From Halictus rubicundus (taxonomy: Eukaryota > Arthropoda > Insecta > Hymenoptera > Halictidae): a DNA stretch of 64,000 bases. The stretch's first letter is position 1; each line of letters opens with the position of its first letter. Position numbers and translations under genes: made by a program. Of this stretch, positions 52,329 through 62,941 are shown one piece after another. The stretch lies in contig NW_027488626.1 of NCBI RefSeq assembly GCF_050948215.1, positions 372,001 through 436,000 of the forward strand, written 5' to 3'. Below the pieces are notes generated by a model that was not told the origin of the DNA, searched no databases, and saw only the letters and a list, made by a program, of their open reading frames with translations.

Positions 52329-52994
52329 CTATCCTATCCTCTATCCTATCGCATCCTCTATCCTATCCAATCCTCTATCCTATCCTATCCTCTATCCTAT
52401 CCTATCCTCCATCCTATCCTATCCTCTATCCTATAATATCATCTATCCTATCCTATATTCTATCCTATCCTATCCTCAATTCTTTCCTATGCTCTATCAT
52501 GTGCTCTATCCTCTCCTATCCTCAATCCTATCCTATCCTCTATCCGATCCTATCCTCTATCCTATCCAATCCTATATCCTATATCCTATCCTCTATCCTA
52601 TCCTATCCTCCATCCTATCCTATCCTCTATCCTATAATATCATCTATCCTATCCTATCCTCTATCGTCTCCTATCCTCTATGCTATCCAATCCCCTATGT
52701 TATCCTCTATCCTATCCTATCCTCTATAATATCCTATCCTCTATCCTATCCTCTGTCCTATCCTATCCTCTATCCTATCCTATCCTCTATCCTATCCTAT
52801 CTTCCATCCTATCCTATCCTCTATCCTATAATATCATCTATCCTATCCTATATTCTATCCTATCCTATCCTCAATTCTTTCCTATGCTCTATCATCTGCT
52901 CTATCCTCTCCTATCCTCAATCCTATCCTATCCTCTATCCGATCCTATCCTCTATCCTATCCAATCCTATATCCTATCCTCTATCCTATCCTAT
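52329..52994. repeat. 0.66-kb repeat, copy 2 (partner 48,535-49,200)
   Basis: Offset 3,794 from copy 1. The first CATCTGCTC cassette here is changed to CATGTGCTC (near 52,498), so copies can be told apart. Confidence 0.78.
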
Positions 52995-53154
52995 CCTCTA
53001 TCCTATCCTGTCCTCTATCCTGTCCTATCCTCTATCCTATCCTATCCTCTATCCTATCCTATCCTCTATCCTATCGCATCCTCTATCCTATCCAATCCTC
53101 TATCCTATCCTATCCTCTATCCTATCCTATCCTCCATCCTATCCTATCCTCTAT

Positions 53155-54300
53155 CCTATCTTATCCTCTATCCTATCCTATCCTCCATCCTATCCTATCC
53201 TCTATCCCATAATATCCTCTATCCTATCCTATCCTCTATCCTATCCAATCCTCTACCGTCTCCTATCCTGTATCCGATCCAATCCCCTATCCTCTATCCT
53301 ATCCTATTCTCTATCCTATCCTCTATCGTATCTTATCCTCTATCCTATCCTATCCTGTATCTTCTCCTATCCTCTATCCTATCCTATCCTCAACCCTATC
53401 CTATCCTCAATTCTATCGTATACTCCATACTATCCTATCCGCTATCCTATCCTATCGTCTGTCCTATAATATCCTCTATCCTATCCAATCCTCTATCCTG
53501 TCCTCTATCCTATCCTCTATGCTATCCTATCCTCTATCCGTATCCTATCCTCTGTCCTATCCTATCCTCTATCCTATCCTATCCTCTATCCTATCCTATC
53601 CTCTATCCTATCCTATCCTCTATCCTATCCTATCCTCTATCCTATCCTATCCTCTATCCTATCCTATCCTCTATAATATCGAATCCTGTATCCTATCCTG
53701 TCCTCTTTACTATCCTATCCTCAATCCTATCCTATCCTCTATCCTATGGTATCCACTATCCTATCCAATCCTCTATCCTATCCTATCCTCTATCCTATCC
53801 TATCCTCTATCTTCTCCTATCCTCTATCCTATCCTATCCTCAACCCTATCCTATCCTCAATTCTATCGTATACTCCATACTATCCTATCCGCTATCCTAT
53901 CCTATCCTCTATCCTATAATATCCTCTATCCTATCCAATCCTCTATCCTATCCTCTATCCTATCCTCTATCCTATCCTATCCTCTATCCGTATCCTATCC
54001 TCTATCCTATCCTATCCTCTATCCTATCTTATCCTCTATCCTATCCTATCCTCTATCCTATCCTATCCTCTATCCTATCCTATACTCTATCCTCTCCTAT
54101 CCTCTATCCTCTCCTATCCTTTATCCTATCCTATCCTCTATCCTGTCCTATCCTCTATAATATCGTATCCTCTATAATATCGTATCCTGTATCCTATCCT
54201 ATCCTCTGTCCTATCCTATCCTCTATCCTATCCTATCCTCTATCCTATCCTATCCTCTATCCTATCCTATCCTCTATCCTGTCCTATCCTCTATCCTATA
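53155..54300. repeat. 1.3-kb repeat, copy 2 (partner about 49,630-50,950)
   Basis: Same order of landmarks as copy 1, with a shorter interior. The unit near 50,104 (TATACTATCC in copy 1) is plain consensus in this copy. Confidence 0.72.
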
Positions 54301-54576
54301 ATATCCTCTATCCTATCCAATCCTCTATCCTATCCTCTATCCTATCCTCTATCCTATCCTATCCTCTATCCGTATCCTATCCTCTATGCTATCCTATCCT
54401 CTATCCTATCCTATCCTCTATCCTATCCTATCCTCTATCCTATCTTATCCTCTATCCTATCCTATCCTCCATCCTATCCTATCCTCTATCCTATAATATC
54501 CTCTATCGTATCCAATCCCCTACCGTCTCCTATCCTGTATCCGATCCAATCCCCTATCCTCTATCCTATCCTATTC

Positions 54577-54765
54577 TCTATCCTATCCTCTATCCGTATC
54601 CTATCCTCTATCCTATCCTATCCTCTACCCTATCCTATCCTCTATCCTATCCTATCCTCTATCCTAGCCTATCCACTATCCTATCCTATCCTCTATAATA
54701 TCGTATCCTCAATAAGATCGTATCCTGTATCCTATCCTGTCATCTTTACTATCCTATCCTCAATC
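54577..54765. repeat. About 200-bp repeat with AATAAGATCG, copy 2 of 3
   Basis: Offset 3,122 falling to 3,105 from copy 1, a loss of one 17-mer. AATAAGATCG is at 54,711-54,720. Confidence 0.75.
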
Positions 54766-55427
54766 CTATCCTATCCTATATCCTATCCTATCCTATCCTC
54801 TATCCTTTGCTATCCTCTATACTATCCTATCCTCTATCCTATCCTGTCCTCTATCCTGTCCTATCCTCTATCCTATCCTATCCTCTATCCTATCCTATCC
54901 TCTATCCTATCGCATCCTCTATCGAATCCAATCCTCTATCCTATCCTATCCTCTATCCTATCCTATCCTCTATCCTATCCTATCCTCTATCCTATCCTAT
55001 CCTCTATCCTATCCTATGCTCTATCCTATCCAATCCTATCCAATCCTATATCCTATCCTCTATCCTATCCAATCGTATATCCTATCCTCTATCCTATCCT
55101 ATCCTCCATCCTATCCTATCCTGTATCCTATAATATCATCTATCCTATCCTATCCTCTATCGTCTCCTATCCTCTATGCTATCCAATCCCCTATGTTATC
55201 CTCTATCCTATCCTATCCTCTAAAATATCCTATCCTCTATCCTATCCTATCCTCTGTCCTATCCTATCCGCTATCCTATCCTATCCTCTATCCTATCCTA
55301 TCCTCTATCCTATCCTATCCTCTATCCTATCCTATCCTCTATCCTATCCTGTCCTCTTTCCTATCCTATCCTCAACCCTATCCTATCATCTATCCTATCC
55401 TATCCTGTATCCTATCCTATCCTCTAT

Positions 55428-55640
55428 CCTATCCTATCCTCTATCCGTATCCTATCCTCTATCCTATCCTATCCTCTACCCTATCCTATCCTCTATCCTA
55501 TCCTATCCTCTATCCTATCCTATCCTCTATCCTAGCCTATCCTCTATCCTATCCTATCCTCTATAATATCGTATCCTCAATAAGATCGTATCCTGTATCC
55601 TATCCTGTTATCTTTAATATCCTATCCTCAATCCTATCCT
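55428..55640. repeat. About 200-bp repeat with AATAAGATCG, copy 3 of 3
   Basis: AATAAGATCG is at 55,579-55,588. A private change, GTTATCTTTAATATCC, follows near 55,608. Confidence 0.75.
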
Positions 55641-55929
55641 ATCCTCTATCCTATCCTGTCCTCTATCCTGTCCTATCCTCTATCCTATCCTATCCTCTAT
55701 CCTATCCTATCCTCTATCCTATCGCATCCTCTATCCTATCCAATCCTCTATCCTATCCTATCCTCTATCCTATCCTATCCTCTATCCTATCCTATCCTCT
55801 ATCCTATCCTATCCTCTATCCTATCCTATCCTCTATCCTATCCTATCCTCTATCCTATCCAATCCTATCCAATCCTATATCCTATCCTCTATCCTATCCT
55901 ATCCTCCATCCTATCCTATCCTCTATCCT

Positions 55930-56150
55930 ATAATATCCTCTATCCTATCCAATCCTCTACCGTCTCCTATCCTCTATCCTATCCAATCCCCTATGTTATC
56001 CTCTATCCTATCTTATCCTCTATCCTATCCTATCCTCCATCCTATCCTATCATCTATCCTATCCTATCCTTTATCCCATCCTATCCTCTATCCTATCCTA
56101 TCCTCTATAATATCGTATCCTCTATAATATCGTATCCTGTATCCTATCCT
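55930..56150. repeat. About 0.2-kb repeat, partner 57,229-57,450
   Basis: The TTATCCCATCC word at 56,071 and 57,370 gives offset 1,299. The preceding TACCGTCTCC and CTATGTTATC units match in order. Confidence 0.65.
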
Positions 56151-56510
56151 ATCCTCTGTCCTATCCTATCCTCTATCCTATCCTATCCTCTATCCTATCC
56201 TATCCTCTATCCTATCCTATCCTCTATCCTATCCTATCCTCTATCCTATCCTATCCTCTATCCTACCCTATCCTTAATCCTATCCTATCCTCTATCCTAT
56301 CCTATCCTCTGTAATATCGTATCCTCTATAATATCGTATCCTGTATCCTATCCTATCCTCTGTCCTATCCTATCCTCTATCCTATCCTATCCTCTATCCT
56401 ATCCTATCCTCTATCCTATCCTATCCTCTATAATATCGTATCCTCTATAATATCGTATCCTGTATCCTATCCTGTCCTCTTTCCTATCCTATCCTCAATC
56501 CTATCCTATT

Positions 56511-56527
56511 CTCTATCCTTTGGTATC
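56511..56527 (+). repeat. TTTGGTATC variant unit (domain V marker)
   Basis: The unit CTCTATCCTTTGGTATC is also found near 59,710, 62,392 and 62,646. A sister form with TATGGTATC is near 50,214, 53,739, 57,055 and 60,838. Both are absent left of 48 kb as far as I can see. Confidence 0.8.
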
Positions 56528-56760
56528 CTCTATCCTATCCAATCATCTATCCTATCCTATCCTCTATCCTATCCTATCCTCTATCCTATCCTATCCTATA
56601 TGCTATCCTATCCTCTATCCTATCCTATCCTCTATCCTATCCTATCCTCTACCCTATCCTATCCTCCATCCTATCCTATCCTGTATCCTATAATATCATC
56701 TATCCTATCCTATCCTCTATCGTCTCCTATCCTCTATGCTATCCAATCCCCTATGTTATC

Positions 56761-56998
56761 CTCTATCCTATCCTATCCTCTATCCTATCCTATCCTCTAT
56801 CCTATCCTATCCTCTATCCTATCCTATCCTCTATCCTATCCTATCCTCTATCCTATCCTATCCTCTATCCTATCCTATCCTCTATCCTATCCTATCCTCT
56901 ATCCTATCCTATCCTCTATCCTATCCTATCCTCTATCCTATCCTATCCTCTATCCTATCCTATCCTCTATCCTATCCTATCCTCTATCCTATCCTATC
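56761..56998 (+). repeat. Run of 14 perfect consensus 17-mers
   Basis: Fourteen consecutive CTCTATCCTATCCTATC units occur without a single change (238 bp), ending at a TATAATATCG unit. It is the longest perfect run I noticed. It may be the most recently homogenised stretch. Confidence 0.9.
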
Positions 56999-58389
56999 CT
57001 CTATAATATCGTATCCTGTATCCTATCCTGTCCTCTTTACTATCCTATCCTCTATCCTATGGTATCCTCTATCCTATCCAATCCTCTATCCTATCCTATC
57101 ATCTATCCTATCCTATCCTCTATCCTATCCTATCCTATATCCTATCCAATCCTCTACCGTCTCCTATCCTCTATCCTATCCTATCCTCTATCCTATCCTA
57201 TCCTCCATCCTATCCTATCCTCTATCCTATAATATCCTCTATCCTATCCAATCCTCTACCGTCTCCTATCCTCTATCCTATCCAATCCCCTATGTTATCC
57301 TCTATCCTATCTTATCCTCTATCCTATCCTATCCTCCATCCTATCCTATCATCTATCCTATCCTATCCTTTATCCCATCCTATCCTCTATCCTATCCTAT
57401 CCTCTATAATATCGTATCCTCTATAATATCGTATCCTGTATCCTATCCTATCCTCTGTCCTATCCTATCCTCTATCCTATCCTATCCTCTATCCTATCCT
57501 ATCCTTTATCCAATCCTATCCTCTATCCTATCCTATCCTCTATCCTGCCCTATCCTCTATCCTATCCTATCCTCTATCCTATCCTATCCTCTATCCTATC
57601 CTATCCTATATCCTATCCTATACTCTATCCTCTCCTATCCTCTATCCTATCCTATCCTTTATCCAATCCTATCCTCTATCCTATCCTATCCTCTTTCCTA
57701 TCCTATCCTCAACCCTATCCTATCCTCAATTCTATCCTATACTCCATCCTATCCTATCCGCTATCCTATCCTATCCTCTATCCTATAATATCCTCTATCC
57801 TATCCAATCCTCTATCCTATCCTTTATCCTATCCTCTATCCTATCCTGCTCTATCCTATCCTATCCTCTATCCTATCCTATCCTCTTTCCTATCCTATCC
57901 TCAACCCTATCCTATCCTCAATTCTATCCTATACTCCATCCTATCCTATCCTCTATCGTATCGTATCCTCTATCCTATCCTCTATCCTATCCTCTATCCT
58001 ATCCTGTTCTATCCTATCCTATCCTCTATCCTATCCTATCCTCTATCCTATCTTATCCTCTATCCTATCCTATCCTCTATCCTATCCTATCCTCTATAAT
58101 ATCGTATCCTCTATAATATCGTATCCTGTATCCTATCCTGTCCTCTTTCCTATCTTATCATCAAACCTATCCTATCCTCTATCCTGTCCTATCCTCTATC
58201 CTATCTTATCCTCCATCCTATCCTATCCTCCATCCTATCCTATCCTCTAGCCTATAATATCCTCTATCCTATCCAATCCTCTACCGTCTCCTATCCTGTA
58301 TCCGATCCAATCCCCTATCCTCTATCCTATCCTCTATCGTATCGTATCCTCTATCCTATCCTATCCTCTATGCTATCCTATCCTCTATC

Positions 58390-58800
58390 CTATCCTGTCC
58401 TCTTTCCTATCCTATCCTCAACCCTATCCTATCCTCAATTCTATCCTATACTCCATCCTATCCTATCCGCTATCCTATCCTATCCTCTATCCTATAATAT
58501 CCTCTATCCTATCCAATCCTCTATCCTATCCTCTATCCTATCCTCTATCCTATCCTGCTCTATCCTATCCTATCCTCTATCCTATCCTATCCTCTATCCT
58601 ATCCTGTCCTCTTTCCTATCCTATCCTCAACCCTATCCTATCCTCAATTCTATCCTATACTCCATCCTATCCTATCCGCTATCCTATCCTATCCTCTATC
58701 CTATAATATCCTCTATCCTATCCAATCCTCTATCCTATCCAATCCTCTATCCTATCCTCTATCCTATCCTGCTCTATCCTATCCTATCCTCTATCCTATC
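58390..58800. repeat. About 209-bp tandem duplication
   Basis: The TCTTTCCTATCC unit at 58,401 and 58,610 is followed in both by CTCAACCC, CTCAATTC, CTCCATCC and CGCTATCC units, 12-mers and a TGCTC unit. Copy 2 has an extra CCAATCC unit in place of a 12-mer near 58,740. Confidence 0.7.
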
Positions 58801-61574
58801 CTATCCTCTATCCTATCTTATCCTCTATCCTATCCTATCCTCTATCCTATCCTATCCTCTATAATATCGTATCCTCTATAATATCGTATCCTGTATCCTA
58901 TCCTGTCCTCTTTCCTATCCTATCATCAAACCTATCCTGTCCTCTATCGTCTCCTATGCTCTATGCTATCCAATCCCCTATGTTATCCTCTAACCTATCC
59001 TATCCTCTATAATATCCTATCCTCTATCCTATCCTATCCTCTATAATATCCTATCCTCTATCCTATCCTATCCTCTGTCCTATCCTATCCTCTATCCTAT
59101 CCTATCCTCTATCCTATCCTATCCTCTATAATATCGTATCCTGTATCCTATCCTGTAATCTTTCCTATCCTATCATCAATCCTATCCTATCCTCTATCCT
59201 ATAATATCCTCTATCCTATCCAATCCTCTACCGTCTCCTATCCCATATCCGATCCAATCCCCTATCCTCTATCCTATCCTATTCTCTATCCTATCCTCTA
59301 TCGTATCCTATCCTCTATCCTATCCTATCCTCTATCTTCTCCTATCCTCTATCCTATCCTATCCTCAACCCTATCCTATCCTCAATACTATCGTATACTC
59401 CATACTATCCTATCCGCTATCCTATCCTATCCTCTATCCTATAATATCCTCTATCCTATCCAATCCTCTATCCTATCCTCTATCCTATCCTTTATCCTAT
59501 CCTATCCTCTATCCGTATCCTATCCTCTATCCTATGCTATCCTCTATCCTATCCTATCCTCTGTCCTATCCTATCCTCTATCCTATCCTATCCTCTATCC
59601 TATCCTATCCTCTATCCAATCCTATCCTCTATCCTATCCTATCCTCTATAATATCGTATCCTGTATCCTATCCTGTCCTCTTTCCTATCCTATCCTCAAT
59701 CCTATCCTATCCTCTATCCTTTGGTATCCTCTATCCTATCCAATCATCTATCCTATCCTATCCTCTATCCTATCCTATCCTCCATCCTATCCTATATCCT
59801 ATCCTATCCTCTATCCTATCCTATCCGCTATCCGATCCTATCCTCTATCCTATCCTATCCTCTATCCTATCCTATCCTCTATCCTATCCTATCCTCTATA
59901 ATATCGTATCCTCTATAATATCGTATCCTGTATCCTATCCTGTAATCTTTCCTATCCTATCATCAATCCTATCCTATCCTCTATCGTCTCCTATCCTCTA
60001 TCCTATCCAATCCCCTATGTTATACTCTATCCTATCTTATCCTCTATCCTATCCTATCCTCCATCCTATCCTATCCCCTATCCTATCCTATCCTCTATAA
60101 TATCGTATCCTCTATCATATCCGATCCTCTTTCCTATAATATCATCTATCCTATCCTATCCTCTATCCTATGCTATCCTCTATCCTATCATATCCTCTAT
60201 CCTATCCTATCCTCTATACTATCCTATCCTCTTTCCTATCCTATCCTCAACCCTATCCTATCCTCAATTCTATCCTATACTCGATCCTATCCTATCCGCT
60301 ATCCTATCCTATCCTCTATCCTATAATATCCTCTATCCTATCCAATCCTCTATCCTATCCTCTATCCTATCCTCTATCCTATCCTCTATCCTATCCAATC
60401 CTCTACCGTCTCCTATACTGTATCCGATCCAATCCCCTATCCTCTATTATATCCTATTCTCTATCCTATCCTCTATCGTATCCTATCCTCTATCCTATCC
60501 TATCCTCTATCTTCTCCTATCCACTATCCTATCCTATCCTCAACCCTATCCTATCCTCTATCCTATAATATCCTCTATCCTATCCAATCCTCTATCCTAT
60601 CCTCTATCCTATCCTCTATTCTATCCTATCCTCTATCCGTATCCTATCCTCTATCCTATCCTATCCTCTATCCTATCCTATCCTCTATCCTATCCTATCC
60701 TCTATCCTATCCTATCCTCTATCCTATCCTATCCTCTACCCTATCCTATCCTCTATCCTATCCTATCCTCTATAATATCGTATCCGGTATCCTATCCTGT
60801 CCTCTTTACTATCCTATCCTCAATCCTATCCTATCCTCTATCCTATGGTATCCTCTATCCTATCCAATCCTCTATCCTATCCTATCATCTATCCTATCCT
60901 ATCATATATCCTATCCTATCCTATATCCTATCCTATACTCTATCCTATCCTATCCTCTATCCTATCCTATCCTCTATCCTATCCTATCCTCTATCCTATC
61001 CTATCCGCTATCCTATCCTATCCTCTATAATATCGTATCCTCTATCCTATCCTATCCTCTATACTATCCAATCCTCTACCGTCTCCTATCCACTATCCTA
61101 TCCTATCCTCAACCCTATCCTATCCTCAATTCAATCGTATACTCCATACTATCCTATCCGCTATCCTATCCTATCCTCTATCCTATAATATCCTCTATCC
61201 TATCCAATCCTCTATCCTATCCTCTATCCTATCCTCTATTCTATCCTATCCTCTATCCGTATCCTATCTTCTATCCTATCCAATCCTCTCTCCTATCCTA
61301 TCCTCTATCCCATCCTATCCTCTATAATATCGTATCCTGTATCGTATCCTGTCCTCTTTACTATCCTATCCTCAATCCTATCCTATCCTCTATCCTATCC
61401 TATCCTATATCCTATCCTATCCTCTATCCTATCATATCCTCTATCCTATCCTATCCTCTATCCTATCCTATCCTCTATCTTATCCTATCCTCTATCCTAT
61501 CCTATCCTCTATAATATCGTATCCTGTATCCTATCCTGTAATCTTTCCTATCCTATCATCAATCCTATCCTATC

Positions 61575-61850
61575 CTCTATCGTCTCCTATCCTCTATCCT
61601 ATCCAATCCCCTATGTTATCCTCTATCCTATCTTATCCTCTATCCTATCCTATCCTCCATCCTATCCTATCCCCTATCCTATAATATCCTCTATCCTATC
61701 CAATCCTCTACCGTCTCCTATCCTCTATCCTATCCAATCCCCTATGTTATCCTCTATCCTATCTTATCCTCTATCCTATCCTATCCTCCATCCTATCCTA
61801 TCCTCTATCCTATAATATACTCTATCCTATCCAATCCTCTACCGTCTCCT
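61575..61850. repeat. 131-bp local tandem duplication
   Basis: The CTATGTTATC unit (ATG at 61,613 and 61,744) and the units after it (TATCTTATCC, TCCATCC) are repeated at 131 bp. The copies differ at CCCCTATCC versus CTCTATCC and at ATATCC versus ATATAC. Confidence 0.65.
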
Positions 61851-62832
61851 ATCCTGTATCCGATCCAATCCCCTATCCTCTATCCTATCCTATTCTCTAT
61901 CCTATCCTCTATCCTATCCTATCCTCAACCCTATCCTATCCTCAATTCTATCGTATACTCCATACTATCCTATCCGCTATCCTATCCTATCCTCTATCCT
62001 ATAATATCCTCTATCCTATCCTCTATCCTATCCTCTATCCTATCCTATCCTCTATACGTATCCTATCCTCTATCCTATCCTATCCTCTATCCTATCCTAT
62101 CCTCTATCCTATCCTCTCCTCTATCCTATCATATCCTCTATCCTATCGTATCCTCTATCCCATCCTATCCCCTATCCTATCCTATACTCTATCATATCCT
62201 ATCCTCTATCCTATCCTATCCTCTATCTTATCCTATACTCTATCCTCTCCTATCCTCTATCCTATCCTATCCTTTATCCTATCCTATCCTCTATCCTATC
62301 CTATCCTCTATAATATCGTATCCTCTATAATATCGTATCCTGTATCCTATCCTGTCCTCTTTCCTATCCTATCCTCAATCCTATCCTATCCTCTATCCTT
62401 TGGTATCCTCTATAATATCCAATCATCTATCCTATCCTATCCTCTATCCTATCCTATCCTCTATCCTATCCTATCCTCTGTCCTATCCTATCCTCTCTCC
62501 TATCCTATCCTCTATCCTATCCTATCCTCTATCCTATCCTATCCTCTATAATATCGTATCCTCTATAATATCGTATCCTGTATACTATCCTGTCCTCTTT
62601 CCTATCCTATCCTCAATCCTATCCTATCCTCAATCCTATCCTATCCTCTATCCTTTGGTATCCTCTATCCTATCCAATCCTCTATCCTATCCTATCCTCT
62701 GTCCTATCCTATCCTCTCTCCTATCCTATCCTCTATCCTATCCTATCCTCCATCCTATCCTATCCTCTATCCTATAATATCATCTATCCTATCCTATTCT
62801 CGATCCTATCCTATATTCTATCCTATCCTATC

Positions 62833-62941
62833 CTCAATTCTTTCCTATGCTCTATCATCTGCTCTATCCTCTCCTATCCTCAATCCTATCCTATCCTCTA
62901 TCCGATCCTATCCTCTATCCTATCCAATCCTATATCCTATC
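62833..62941 (+). repeat. Cassette epsilon: CATCTGCTC composite (example)
   Basis: A CTCAATTCTTTCCTATG unit (62,833) is followed by a 19-mer with CATCTGCTC (62,850), a 10-mer CTCTCCTATC (62,869), a CTCAATCC unit (62,879), a TCCGATCC unit (62,896), a CCAATC unit (62,913) and CTATATCC. Found only in domain V, near 48,680, 49,075, 52,060, 52,480, 52,870, here and 63,636. The last has CTTGCC for CTTTCC. Confidence 0.85.

Noticed and set aside
52680..54698. 672-codon open reading frame starting at a TATGTTATC unit, and many shorter + strand frames such as 24,306-25,982, 29,941-31,617 and 39,829-41,580
   Set aside because: They are by-products of a stop-free 17-bp repeat. All three + frames give the same low-complexity peptide, frames overlap each other, and starts are simply units with ATG and stops simply TAATATC units. 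There is no promoter-like or unique sequence, no domain, and no signal beyond the repeat. Not annotated as genes.
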